From positions 1 to 64,000 of the forward strand of contig CASFCG010000016.1 of assembly GCA_949293295.1 (NCBI GenBank): a DNA stretch of 64,000 bases, written 5' to 3'. How positions within the stretch are numbered: position 1 is the stretch's first letter; each line of letters begins with the position of its first letter. The position numbers and the translations under genes were made by a program. The DNA is from an uncultured Cetobacterium sp. (GTDB taxonomy: Bacteria; Fusobacteriota; Fusobacteriia; Fusobacteriales; Fusobacteriaceae). The notes below the pieces were generated by a model. That model was given only the letters and a program-made list of their open reading frames with translations, did no database searches and was not told the DNA's origin. Shown here piece after piece: positions 1 through 7,452 of this stretch.

Positions 1-186
1 CGAAATGCTGAAAAAGACCAGGAGTTGGAAAGAGAAAAATTGACTAGTTTTGATTACTATATAGGGAGAGCTTTTATGATAATTTTAATTTTATTGATAG
101 CAGATAATCTATTTAACTTATCTGTATCAGAGTGGTTCTATAATATTTATGAGAAGATTTTGAATTATATGATAGGGGTGAATTGA
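1..186 (+). CDS. C-terminal end of a small phage-type membrane protein (partial)
   Basis: An open frame enters from the left edge and stops at TGA 184-186. The visible 61 residues are a charged segment (about residues 3-16), then a hydrophobic stretch around residues 26-37 that looks like one membrane segment, then a short tail. The stop overlaps the ATG of the holin gene (TGATG), so the two are translationally coupled. The start lies outside the window. I do not recognise the family; position before a holin suggests a phage lysis or tail-associated protein, which is inference only. Confidence 0.6.
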   Translation, partial: RNAEKDQELEREKLTSFDYYIGRAFMIILILLIADNLFNLSVSEWFYNIYEKILNYMIGVN

Positions 187-638
187 TGAAAGAGTATATT
201 ATTACAATAAATGAATTTTTTCATTTAGTTGTAGAAGTTATGAAAAGTTTGGGTAATTTGGTAATTATTGGAATAGGAGCTATTGTATCATTTATTTTTT
301 ATATAACTGGTGGCCAGGATAAAATGATGGGCTGCCTATTGATCTTAATGCTTGTAGATTACATTAGTGGAATTATAAAGGGAGTTATCAAGGAAGAGTT
401 AAACAGTAAAACTGGATTTAAAGGGTTATTGAAAAAGTTGATAATGATATTAGTTATAGTGTTAGCATATCAGATTGATATACTTTTAAATAATAAATTA
501 GCGTTGAAAACGCTGATGATAGGGGTATTAATCAGTAATGAGGGGCTGAGCATTTTAGAGAATGCGAGTATATGTGGAATTCCTATTCCAGATAAATTAA
601 AGAATATTTTAGAACAGTATAAGAATAAGAGGGGCTGA
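186..638 (+). CDS. Phage holin, Cph1/BhlA-like (phage_holin_4 type)
   Basis: The 150-residue product has a hydrophobic segment at about 20-42, a second membrane region around 48-70 containing the typical LVDYISG-type motif, a third at about 86-100, and a hydrophilic C-terminus with NEGLSILENA. This pattern matches the phage_holin_4 (toxin secretion/phage lysis) family of 130-150 residues, which forms inner-membrane lesions releasing endolysin or other cargo. I chose ATG 186, which overlaps the preceding stop, over an in-frame TTG at 183. No endolysin is visible downstream, so the lysis cassette is either split or decayed. Confidence 0.85.
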   Translation: MKEYIITINEFFHLVVEVMKSLGNLVIIGIGAIVSFIFYITGGQDKMMGCLLILMLVDYISGIIKGVIKEELNSKTGFKGLLKKLIMILVIVLAYQIDILLNNKLALKTLMIGVLISNEGLSILENASICGIPIPDKLKNILEQYKNKRG

Positions 639-675
639 GGGCTTCTCTATTTTTTGTTAAAAAATGAAAAAATAG

Positions 676-704
676 TTTACTTTTTCAATAAAATATGATA
701 TAAT
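676..704 (+). promoter_or_regulatory. Sigma-70-type promoter for the small ORF at 737
   Basis: TTTACT at 676-681 and TATAAT at 699-704 are separated by 17 bp. It lies between the holin stop and the short coding sequence starting at 737 and fits no other gene. Confidence 0.6.
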
Positions 705-736
705 TATAATGTAATAAGGAAAAAGGAGGTGAGTAA

Positions 737-871
737 GTGAAGAGAAATAAAAAAGCCCGTCGAAAAAAGAAACGACAGGCGATTCTCAAAGGGTTAAAAG
801 ATTTAAATTTACTGTTGGATATCCTGGTAAAAATAGCAACAGTAGTAGCACTTCTTAAGTCCTGGAAATAA
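737..871 (+). CDS. 44-residue basic/hydrophobic small protein, possible type I toxin-like peptide
   Basis: GTG 737 is preceded by AGGAGG (724-729) at 7 nt spacing and by a good promoter (676-704). The first 17 residues are almost all Lys/Arg (MKRNKKARRKKKR), followed by an amphipathic-hydrophobic helix LLLDILVKIATVVALLK ending in SWK. The stop codon TAA lies in the loop of a 10-bp hairpin (857-881). A small basic peptide with a membrane-active helix, its own promoter and a 3' hairpin resembles type I toxin genes, but no antisense antitoxin could be demonstrated. A phage structural or regulatory role is equally possible. Confidence 0.55.
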   Translation: MKRNKKARRKKKRQAILKGLKDLNLLLDILVKIATVVALLKSWK

Positions 872-881
872 TCCAGGGCTT
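857..881 (+). terminator. Hairpin enclosing the stop codon of the 44-residue ORF
   Basis: AAGTCCTGGA (857-866) pairs with TCCAGGGCTT (872-881) over 10 positions with one G-T wobble and a 5-nt loop AATAA that includes the stop. There is no immediate run of T, so it may be a stability or partial termination structure rather than a strong terminator. Confidence 0.5.
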
Positions 882-917
882 AGCCCTTTCAAAAAATTAT
901 ATCTCTTCACAAGGAAA

Positions 918-1040
918 ATGTCAACTATATTAATAATAGCTTTAATATTTTGTATATATCAAGCAGGAATAAAAACAAAAAATACAGTTGTAAAAATGAT
1001 AAGTTTACTATTGTTAATAGCAGTAATAGTTAAACTTTAA
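918..1040 (+). CDS. 40-residue small membrane protein
   Basis: ATG 918 follows an AAGGAAA ribosome binding site. The peptide has two hydrophobic halves, STILIIALIFCIYQ and MISLLLLIAVIVKL, joined by a short basic hinge (GIKTKN), consistent with a two-segment hairpin membrane protein. It sits 9 nt before the next small membrane ORF, suggesting a co-transcribed pair. Family not recognised. Codon use and AT content match the surrounding phage-like DNA. Confidence 0.45.
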   Translation: MSTILIIALIFCIYQAGIKTKNTVVKMISLLLLIAVIVKL

Positions 1041-1049
1041 AAAGAGAGT

Positions 1050-1181
1050 ATGTCAATGATAATATCAACAATTATATTTGTAGCAAGTTTAAGCACTGAT
1101 AAACCATGGCTTAAAGTGATATGTGTACTTTTACTAATGATTAATATAGTTATCAGAGTAATTAGAAGTAAAAGGAGGTAG
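1050..1181 (+). CDS. 43-residue small membrane protein
   Basis: ATG 1050 is preceded by AAAGAGAG. Two hydrophobic stretches (SMIISTIIFVASL and WLKVICVLLLMINIVI) are separated by STDKP, and the C-terminus is basic (RSKRR). The layout mirrors the preceding 40-residue protein, so the two could be tandem small membrane components of the phage island. The final codons contain the AAAGGAGG ribosome binding site of the next gene, so translation is likely coupled. Family not recognised. Confidence 0.45.
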   Translation: MSMIISTIIFVASLSTDKPWLKVICVLLLMINIVIRVIRSKRR

Positions 1182-1183
1182 TT

Positions 1184-1357
1184 ATGCGTGGAGGAAGACG
1201 AGAAGGTTCAGGAAGAAAGAAAAAGGATGTTTCAGAAAAAAAGATATCTAAAACAGTAGTTATCTCGCCTAAGTTACTAGAACAAATAAAAACAGATATG
1301 AGTTTTTCGCAATATGTGACAAAACTAATCCAAGATGATATTAACAAAAAAAATTAA
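1184..1357 (+). CDS. Small ribbon-helix-helix-like DNA-binding protein
   Basis: The 57-residue product starts with a Gly/Arg/Lys-rich arm (RGGRREGSGRKKK) followed by KISKTVVISPKLLEQIKTDMSFSQYVTKLIQDD, a beta strand plus two helices as in short RHH/CopG-like proteins of phages and plasmids. RBS AAAGGAGG (1171-1178) overlaps the end of the upstream ORF. A hairpin terminator follows at 1402. It could be a regulator of the island; target unknown. Confidence 0.6.
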   Translation: MRGGRREGSGRKKKDVSEKKISKTVVISPKLLEQIKTDMSFSQYVTKLIQDDINKKN

Positions 1358-1401
1358 TATACTTAAATTTGTTTTAGTATCTCGTAAAATTTGAGTGTTG
1401 A

Positions 1402-1434
1402 AAAACCTAGATATTAAATTATCTGGGTTTTTTG
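1402..1434 (+). terminator. Intrinsic terminator after the small phage ORFs
   Basis: AACCTAGATA and TATCTGGGTT form a 10-bp stem with one wobble around a 5-nt loop, followed by TTTTTT. It closes the transcription unit of the small ORFs from 918 to 1357. Confidence 0.75.
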
Positions 1435-1452
1435 TTATATTGAAAAAAGTTG

Positions 1453-1497
1453 TTGACAAGTTAGTACTAACGGTATATAATAGTGTTAGTTCTAACA
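1453..1497 (+). promoter_or_regulatory. Consensus promoter with two identical-arm operators for the AbrB-like gene
   Basis: TTGACA (1453-1458), 17 bp, TATAAT (1476-1481) is a perfect sigma-70 consensus. GTTAGTACTAAC (1460-1471) lies inside the spacer and GTTAGTTCTAAC (1485-1496) lies at the expected transcription start; both are inverted repeats with the same 5-bp arms, centred 25 bp apart. RNA polymerase would be blocked by a protein bound at either site, which fits autorepression by the gene product at 1510. Confidence 0.75.
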
Positions 1498-1509
1498 TAG
1501 GAGGAGAAA

Positions 1510-1680
1510 ATGGAAAAAAGAGAAACAAAAGTTGCTTTTGGAAAAGCTGGAAACGGTATTGGTTCAAAAATAACTTTACCAATGCCTTGGCTAAAAAAAA
1601 TAGAAATATCTCCAGAAAATAGAGGTATTGAAATGTTTTTTGATGAGGAAAAACAGCAAATTATAATTCAAAAGAAATAA
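1510..1680 (+). CDS. AbrB/MazE-type swapped-hairpin transcription regulator
   Basis: The 56-residue protein reads MEKRETKVAFGKAGNGIGSK then ITLPMPWLKKIEISPENRG, a short AbrB/SpoVT-like beta-rich fold in which SKITLP is the signature strand. Such proteins bind DNA as dimers and are either antitoxins (MazE) or stand-alone regulators. No toxin ORF follows, so this looks like an orphan regulator, probably acting on its own promoter, where two inverted repeats flank the -10 box. RBS AGGAGG 1499-1504. The assignment rests on motif similarity read by eye. Confidence 0.7.
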   Translation: MEKRETKVAFGKAGNGIGSKITLPMPWLKKIEISPENRGIEMFFDEEKQQIIIQKK

Positions 1681-1684
1681 AAAA

Positions 1685-1767
1685 AACTCCTATATGTCCT
1701 AGAACACACAGGAGTTAGCTATGTAGTACACATAACTCTGACAAGTATATTGTACTACACTAACTCC
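1685..1767 (+). repeat. Nested, mutually exclusive inverted repeats before the ORF at 1799
   Basis: AACTCCT (1685-1691) can pair with AGGAGTT (1710-1716). The same segment, GGAGTTAG (1711-1718), can instead pair with CTAACTCC (1760-1767), enclosing a second stem GTAGTACA (1723-1730) with TGTACTAC (1751-1758). Two alternative folds sharing one strand are what a switch-like leader RNA or a replication/packaging signal would show. It begins 5 nt after the AbrB-like stop and ends 32 nt before the next ATG. Confidence 0.6.
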
Positions 1768-1798
1768 ATAAAATCAAATATTTTTAGGAGGAGATTTT

Positions 1799-2002
1799 AT
1801 GCATTTTAAACTTGAAGAACTGTTAGTTAAAACTGAACAATTGAGTGGGTTGCTTGTTATGTTGGAGGGGGCTATCACGGGAGGAACTGTTGAGGTAAAT
1901 GATTACAAGTGGGGAGTAAACTCGATTGTAAACTTGAGTCTTGATTTGAAAGAAGAAGTGGAAGAGTTATTACAATTAAGTTTAAAAAAGGATGTGAGAT
2001 AA
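1799..2002 (+). CDS. 67-residue phage-island protein of unknown function
   Basis: ATG 1799 follows TTTTTAGGAGGAG, a strong ribosome binding site. The protein is acidic, mostly helical (MHFKLEELLVKTEQLSGLLVMLEG; LDLKEEVEELLQLSLKK) and has no membrane segment. It overlaps the Rha gene by one base (TAATG), so the two are translationally coupled. I recognise no family; small acidic helical proteins next to Rha-type regulators are common in prophages. Confidence 0.6.
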   Translation: MHFKLEELLVKTEQLSGLLVMLEGAITGGTVEVNDYKWGVNSIVNLSLDLKEEVEELLQLSLKKDVR

Positions 2003-2595
2003 TGGAATTAATAAAAATTGAAAAATATAATGAGCAATTAGTTGTGTCTAGTAGAGTGATAGCTGAACAGTTGGGAAAGTTACATAAAAATGTAATTAGA
2101 GATTTAGAAGAAATTCTATACAGCTCAAATTTGAGCTCTACTCAAAATAATACAACGGAAATTTCCGTTCTATTCATAAAGTCGGAATATAAAGCAAGTA
2201 ATGGTAAGATGAACAAAGAATACTTACTTACTAAAGATGGATTCATTTTATACATGTTCAACATTCAAGGATACAATGATTTTAAATTAGCTTATATCAA
2301 TAAGTTTAATGAACTGGAAAAAGCTTTAAAGAATGTAGAGTTGTTTGAAGTTAAGAAAAAGCAGAGATTAGAAGATTTAAAAGTAGAGGAAATGGAACAA
2401 TTCAGAGCACGTACAAAGTTATTGAAAGAAAATTACAAAGATTTACACGAAGATATAAAAACACTTTACGAATTCGAGGAAGAGATGAGGGAATTTTTAA
2501 GAGAAACAAACAAAAAAATTAATAGTTTATTTGCCAGAGTGGCTATTAATTTGAGAGAATGTAACTCTATTTTAGAAAAAATGGAAAATCTATAA
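2002..2595 (+). CDS. Rha-family phage regulatory protein
   Basis: The N-terminal half (about residues 12-95) carries the Rha signature: VVSSRVIAEQLGKLHKNVIRDLEEI, a substrate-like SEYKASNGKMNKEYLLTKDGF, and LYMFNIQGYNDFKLAYINKFNEL. In lambdoid phages Rha interferes with growth in IHF-deficient hosts and belongs to a wider group of phage DNA-binding regulators. Residues 100-197 form a long charged, probably coiled-coil tail. Terminator at 2598. Together with the holin and small ORFs it marks 1-2.6 kb as phage-derived. Confidence 0.85.
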   Translation: MELIKIEKYNEQLVVSSRVIAEQLGKLHKNVIRDLEEILYSSNLSSTQNNTTEISVLFIKSEYKASNGKMNKEYLLTKDGFILYMFNIQGYNDFKLAYINKFNELEKALKNVELFEVKKKQRLEDLKVEEMEQFRARTKLLKENYKDLHEDIKTLYEFEEEMREFLRETNKKINSLFARVAINLRECNSILEKMENL

Positions 2596-2597
2596 TA

Positions 2598-2630
2598 AAA
2601 AAGAGTAGATAAAAATTCTACTCTTTTTTT
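2598..2630 (+). terminator. Terminator after the Rha gene
   Basis: AAAAAGAGTAGA (2598-2609) pairs perfectly with TCTACTCTTTTT (2617-2628) and continues into T residues. Confidence 0.85.
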
Positions 2631-2655
2631 ATTGTGTTTGAAAACTGGAATTTTT

Positions 2656-2721
2656 ATCAAAGTATTTTAAAAAAATTATCAAAGTATCTTCAAATTTTTA
2701 TCAAAGCATTTTTAAACTTAC
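2656..2721 (+). repeat. Three tandem 22-bp direct repeats (iteron-like)
   Basis: ATCAAAGTATTTT starts at 2656, ATCAAAGTATCTT at 2678 and ATCAAAGCATTTT at 2700, exactly 22 bp apart. The conserved core is ATCAAAG[TC]AT.TT; the spacers are A/T-rich and diverged. A 22-bp period places the cores on one face of DNA. They lie between the phage remnant and the PRD regulator. Confidence 0.7.
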
Positions 2722-2820
2722 AAAAACGTGATAAAATTTATTTTTTTGTGAAAAGATTATTATAAAAAGATATTGTAATTTTTTTTTAAAATATTATAAA
2801 ATAAACATAAGGAGGGTGAA

Positions 2821-4815
2821 ATGACAGGTAGAGGAATAATCTTGGTTCAAAATTTAATAGAAAGTTCAGGGGTTAAGAGTTTAAAGCTACTTGCAGAAGA
2901 GTTAAATCTAACAGAAAGAGCAGTTAGATATGAGTTAGAAAAAGTGATAGAGTATTTGAAAGATAGTGAAAACAGAGATGCGATAGAGTTAAAAAAAGGG
3001 ATGGTTATAGTAAAGAATATACAAAATCTAAATGAGACCTTAAAGAAAGATTACAGTATAAAATATCTTATTCCTGAAGAGAGAGAAAAGTTTATTGAAC
3101 TGGAACTAATTTTTAAAAGAATGATAAATTTAGCGAATTTATCGCAAGAGTTTGATATAAGTAGAAATACGGTGAAAGGGTATTTGAGAAACATTGAAAT
3201 AGAATTAAAGAAATATGGTCTTTCTCTAGAAATCTCTCACAAAAAAGGACTTATATTAAAGGGAAATGAAGAGAATATAAGAATTTATGCTTTGAGTGTA
3301 ATAAGTAAATTAAAAAGCAACAAAAATCCATTTTTTATAGACATAATGGAAAGATATCTTCCGAAAAAAAATGGAATAGAGAGTTTTTTGAACTATTCTC
3401 AAAAGAGAATGAACAGAATAATATCTGATGAAGCTTATGAAATAATAAAGAAATATTTGAGAATAACTATTGCGATGGTAAAAAATGGACATACAATTTT
3501 AGAGATAAAAAATGAAAGATTTTTAGAAAAAACAGATGAGTTTTCAGCAGTTATGAAAGCAAGTGCACTGTTAGAAGCTGATTATGATGTAGAACTTTCA
3601 AAATATGAATATTTGAAGATAACAGATTATTTTCTAGGAAGCCATACATATAATTTTAGATATTCATACTATGAGAATTGGGTGCAAATGGAGGTGTTGA
3701 TAAAAAAATTAATCTACAATTTTAATAGATATATTGATGTGGATATTTCAAATGATGAATTGTTATTAGATGGATTATTAAATCATTTAAAACCCACAAT
3801 ATATAGAGTACAAAATGGAATAGAGTTAGAAAATTCAATATATATAGAGGTTTTGGAGAGTTATCCAACTCTATTTAAAACTACTAAAAAAGTTATTAAA
3901 TCCATTGAAGATTACGTAGGAAGAGAGTTTTCAAGTGATGAGATAGCATTTATAACAATTCACTTTAAGTCTGCGATAGACAGAAATAGAACTATCATAA
4001 AGGAGAAGAAAAAACTTTTAGTTGTATGTGATTTAGGATATGGAGCATCAAAACTGCTCGCTCAGCAACTTAGAGATATATTTGCTGTAGAGGTGGTGGA
4101 TATACTTCCTAAACATATTTTGAAAAATAATTATGAAAGAAATGAAGTAGATTTGATTGTTACAACTGTTGATTTGAAGAAAGAGGAGTTTAATATTCCA
4201 GTTGTAAAAGTTAGACCGTTGTTAAATGCAGAGGATATAACAAAGTTAAAAAGATTTAACCTGAAAGAGAAAAAGGGAAGATATCTCTTATCAGAGATAT
4301 ATGGAGAGATTGAGAAAAGTTGTGAGATAAAGGATAAGAATAGTTTAATTAAATCTTTGAAGCAATTACTTGGGACACGGTTGATTGACGATTTTTTGTC
4401 AAAAAAAATTACAATTTTTGACACTATCAGTAAAAGTTTTATTTCGTTGAATCAAAAGGCTGAAAATTGGGAAGAAGCTATAAAAATTGCAGGTAGTATT
4501 CTATTGAAAAATAACTGTATAGAGAAGAGTTATATAGAGAATATGATTGAATGTGTAAGAAATTATGGAAGTTATATGGTTGTTGATGAAAATATAGCTT
4601 TTCCTCATGCAAAATCAGAAGGTGATGTGAAAAAGACAGCTTTCGCAATAGTAACACTGGAAAATGAAGTTTTATTTCCAGAGAATGTTCCTATAAAAAC
4701 CATTATTGCTTTTAGTTCTGTTGATAATAAAGAACATTTAGACATGTTTTTGGAGCTCATGGAGATGATAGAGAAAAAAGAGTTTAAGGTTGAGAATTTT
4801 GTAAAAAAATTTTGA
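2821..4815 (+). CDS. PRD-containing PTS-responsive transcription activator of the ascorbate operon
   Basis: The 664-residue protein has an N-terminal winged HTH (about 5-60), a second Mga/HTH-like segment (85-160), two PRD domains (about 180-280 and 290-390; ITIHFKSAIDR holds a candidate phosphorylated His), an EIIB-like domain with Cys403 in VVCDLGYGASKL, and a C-terminal EIIA domain with His596 in FPHAKSEGD. This is the MtlR/LicR type, activated or inhibited by phosphorylation through PTS components. It precedes the ula operon by 83 bp on the same strand, so it is probably its activator and could be called UlaR-like, although E. coli UlaR is an unrelated DeoR protein. AAGGAGG precedes ATG 2821. 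Confidence 0.88.
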   Translation: MTGRGIILVQNLIESSGVKSLKLLAEELNLTERAVRYELEKVIEYLKDSENRDAIELKKGMVIVKNIQNLNETLKKDYSIKYLIPEEREKFIELELIFKRMINLANLSQEFDISRNTVKGYLRNIEIELKKYGLSLEISHKKGLILKGNEENIRIYALSVISKLKSNKNPFFIDIMERYLPKKNGIESFLNYSQKRMNRIISDEAYEIIKKYLRITIAMVKNGHTILEIKNERFLEKTDEFSAVMKASALLEADYDVELSKYEYLKITDYFLGSHTYNFRYSYYENWVQMEVLIKKLIYNFNRYIDVDISNDELLLDGLLNHLKPTIYRVQNGIELENSIYIEVLESYPTLFKTTKKVIKSIEDYVGREFSSDEIAFITIHFKSAIDRNRTIIKEKKKLLVVCDLGYGASKLLAQQLRDIFAVEVVDILPKHILKNNYERNEVDLIVTTVDLKKEEFNIPVVKVRPLLNAEDITKLKRFNLKEKKGRYLLSEIYGEIEKSCEIKDKNSLIKSLKQLLGTRLIDDFLSKKITIFDTISKSFISLNQKAENWEEAIKIAGSILLKNNCIEKSYIENMIECVRNYGSYMVVDENIAFPHAKSEGDVKKTAFAIVTLENEVLFPENVPIKTIIAFSSVDNKEHLDMFLELMEMIEKKEFKVENFVKKF

Positions 4816-4898
4816 AAAAAACAGTATCTTTAAAATAATTCTAATTAATTTTATACTTGAATATATAAGAAGTAAAATAATTAGGAGGTATAGAAAAT

Positions 4899-5963
4899 AT
4901 GTCTAAAATTGATAAAATAACAAGGGAATCATGGATTTTAAGCACTTTTCCAGAGTGGGGAACTTGGTTGAATGAGGAGATAGAAAAAGAGGAGGTACAA
5001 CCTGGAACTGTAGCAATGTGGTGGTTAGGATGTACAGGTTTATGGATAAAAACGGAGGGAAATACAAATTTATGCATAGATTTGTGGGTTAAAACAGGAA
5101 AGAAAACATCAACTAATCCATGGATGGCGGATCAGCATCAACATCAGAGAATGATTGGATGTAAAGCTTTACAACCAAATTTGAGAAATGTTCCATGTGT
5201 GATTGATCCATTTGCTATAAAAAATGTTGATGCAATATTATCGACGCATGACCATGGAGACCATATAGATGAGAACGTGGCGGCTGCAGTTCTTCAAAAC
5301 TGTGATTCATCAGTTCCATTTATAGGACCAGAGGCGTGTGTGGATTTATGGGTAAGTTGGGGAGTACCAAAAGAGAGATGTATTGTGGTGAAACCTGGAG
5401 ATGTAGTGAAGATAAAAGATGTAGAAATAGTTGTTTTAGATTCATTCGATAGAACAGAGTTAGTAACAGCACCAAAAGGTGTTATATTAAAAGATAAGAT
5501 GCCACAAGATATGGATAGATTGGCAGTGAACTACTTATTTAAAACTAAAGGTGGAAATATATATCATAGTGGAGATTCACACTATTCAAACTACTATGCA
5601 AAGCATGGAAATGACCACAAAATAGATGTTGCGTTGGGTTCATATGGAGAGAATCCAAGAGGAATGACAGATAAGATGACCTCTGTAGATATTTTGAGAA
5701 TGGCGGAGTGTTTGAATGCAAAAGTTGTAATCCCTATTCACCACGATATTTGGACGAATTTTAAAGCTGATCCAAAAGAGATATTATATCTATGGAAAAT
5801 GAGAAAGGATAGATTGCAATATAAGTTCAAACCATTTTTATGGGAAGTTGGAGGAAAGTTTGTGTGGCCAATAGATAAAGATAGATTGGAATATATGTAT
5901 GATAGAGGATTCCACGATGCTTTTGCTATAGAGCCCGACCTACCTTTTAAATCAATGTTATAA
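4899..5963 (+). CDS. ulaG: L-ascorbate-6-phosphate lactonase
   Basis: Metallo-beta-lactamase-fold hydrolase that opens L-ascorbate 6-phosphate to 3-keto-L-gulonate 6-phosphate in the cytoplasm. The 354-residue length is that of the E. coli enzyme. The metal motif HDHGDH is in [16 protein letters not shown], further ligands lie in [10 protein letters not shown] and IPIHHDIW. It is the first gene of the operon, 18 bp before ulaA; in E. coli ulaG is instead divergent from ulaA-F. RBS TTAGGAGG. Two TAAAATAATT direct repeats in the 83-bp leader (about 4832 and 4874) could be regulator sites. Confidence 0.95.
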   Translation: MSKIDKITRESWILSTFPEWGTWLNEEIEKEEVQPGTVAMWWLGCTGLWIKTEGNTNLCIDLWVKTGKKTSTNPWMADQHQHQRMIGCKALQPNLRNVPCVIDPFAIKNVDAILSTHDHGDHIDENVAAAVLQNCDSSVPFIGPEACVDLWVSWGVPKERCIVVKPGDVVKIKDVEIVVLDSFDRTELVTAPKGVILKDKMPQDMDRLAVNYLFKTKGGNIYHSGDSHYSNYYAKHGNDHKIDVALGSYGENPRGMTDKMTSVDILRMAECLNAKVVIPIHHDIWTNFKADPKEILYLWKMRKDRLQYKFKPFLWEVGGKFVWPIDKDRLEYMYDRGFHDAFAIEPDLPFKSML

Positions 5964-5981
5964 TTAAGGAGGGGGATAAAG

Positions 5982-7409
5982 ATGTTAGCAATATTTGAGT
6001 TCTTTGTGAATAATATATTGACGAAGCCAGAGTTTTTTGTAGGAATATTGGTTTTTATAGGATATTTATTATTAAAAAAACCTTTATATCAAGCTTTTTC
6101 TGGATTTATAAAAGCTACTGTTGGTTATATGATTTTAAATGTTGGAGCAAGTGGTCTTGTAGTAACATTTAGACCAATATTAGCTGGTTTAAATGAAAGA
6201 TTCGGACTAAATGCAGCAGTGATAGACCCTTATTTTGGATTAAATGCAGTAAATAGTGCTTTAGAATCGATAAAAGTAACTACTTCTTGGACGATGATAG
6301 CTCTTTTGATAGGGTTTTCATTGAATATAGTGTTGGTTATATTTAGAAAATTGACAAAAATAAGAACTTTATTTATAACAGGTCATATAATGGTACAACA
6401 AGCTGCTACAGCTACTTGGATAATATTTCAGGCGTTTCCTCAATATAGAAATTTCAATGGAGCTGTAATGGTAGGATTATTTGTAGGTGTTTATTGGGCT
6501 GTTGCCACAAATTTGACAGTTGGGGCGACGCAAAGATTGACAGATGGTTCAGGATTTGTTGTAGGACATCAACAGATGTTCGCGGTATGGGCAACAGATA
6601 AGATTGCTCCAAAAATTGGAAATCCAGAAAAGAGATTGGATGATTTAAAACTGCCAGAGTGGCTATCAATATTTCATGATAACGTGGTTGCAACTGGTAC
6701 ATTGATGATTATATTCTTTGGAGCTATATTAGCTGTATTGGGTGAAGATTATATGAGAGCAGTAGACGCTCAAAACTTTGGAAAAAATTTAAGTTTTGTA
6801 ACATATATAGTTTCTAAGTCGTTATATTTCTCAGTTTATCTAGCGATTTTGATGACTGGTGTTAGAATGTTTGTAAGTGAATTAACAGAATCTTTCCAAG
6901 GGATTTCAAGTAGAATATTACCAGGGGTTATGCCGGCAGTAGATTGTGCGGCAGTCTATGGATTTGGTTCTCCAAATGCTGTGTTGTTTGGATTTATATT
7001 TGGAGCTTTAGGACAATTTTTGGTGATAGCAGGATTGTTGATATTTAAATCTCCAATATTGATTATAACAGGATTTGTGCCGGTATTCTTTGACAATGCG
7101 ACGATAGCTGTGTTTGCGGAAAAAAGAGGTGGAGTTAGAGCCGCTATGATATTACCGTTTATATCAGGTATGTTACAGGTTATTATGGGTGCTGCAGCAG
7201 TACTATTATTCAAGCTTCAAGGTTTTGGAGGTTGGCATGGAAATATTGACCAAAGTACATTATGGGTTGGACAAGGATTTATTATAAATAATTTTGGGAT
7301 GATTGGATATATAGTAGCAATTTTGTTCATGTTGATGATTCCTATTATTCAATATAAAAAATTGAATAATCCAAAGCTATATTTTAATAACGAGGTTGAA
7401 GAGATGTAA
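5982..7409 (+). CDS. ulaA: PTS ascorbate-specific EIIC component
   Basis: Polytopic inner-membrane permease of 475 residues (family about 465) that translocates L-ascorbate as it is phosphorylated by UlaB. About ten hydrophobic segments are visible. The family-typical GATQRLTDGSGFVVGHQQMF, a substrate-site region, is present, as is the repeated N-terminal GFIKATVGYMILNVGASGL. AAGGAGG precedes ATG 5982. A 9-bp hairpin begins at its stop and separates it from ulaB. Confidence 0.95.
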   Translation: MLAIFEFFVNNILTKPEFFVGILVFIGYLLLKKPLYQAFSGFIKATVGYMILNVGASGLVVTFRPILAGLNERFGLNAAVIDPYFGLNAVNSALESIKVTTSWTMIALLIGFSLNIVLVIFRKLTKIRTLFITGHIMVQQAATATWIIFQAFPQYRNFNGAVMVGLFVGVYWAVATNLTVGATQRLTDGSGFVVGHQQMFAVWATDKIAPKIGNPEKRLDDLKLPEWLSIFHDNVVATGTLMIIFFGAILAVLGEDYMRAVDAQNFGKNLSFVTYIVSKSLYFSVYLAILMTGVRMFVSELTESFQGISSRILPGVMPAVDCAAVYGFGSPNAVLFGFIFGALGQFLVIAGLLIFKSPILIITGFVPVFFDNATIAVFAEKRGGVRAAMILPFISGMLQVIMGAAAVLLFKLQGFGGWHGNIDQSTLWVGQGFIINNFGMIGYIVAILFMLMIPIIQYKKLNNPKLYFNNEVEEM

Positions 7410-7432
7410 GAGTGCTATAATTGTAGCACTCT
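7409..7432 (+). promoter_or_regulatory. Intercistronic hairpin between ulaA and ulaB
   Basis: AGAGTGCTA (7409-7417) and TAGCACTCT (7424-7432) form a perfect 9-bp stem with a 6-nt loop and no T-run. It probably stabilises or delimits the mRNA between the membrane gene and the soluble PTS genes rather than terminating. Confidence 0.6.
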
Positions 7433-7452
7433 AAATTATAGGAGGTATAAAA

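Noticed and set aside
1510-1680. MazEF-type toxin-antitoxin pair
   Set aside because: The AbrB/MazE-like protein is followed by structured DNA and a different ORF; no MazF, Kid or RelE-like toxin frame is found next to it.
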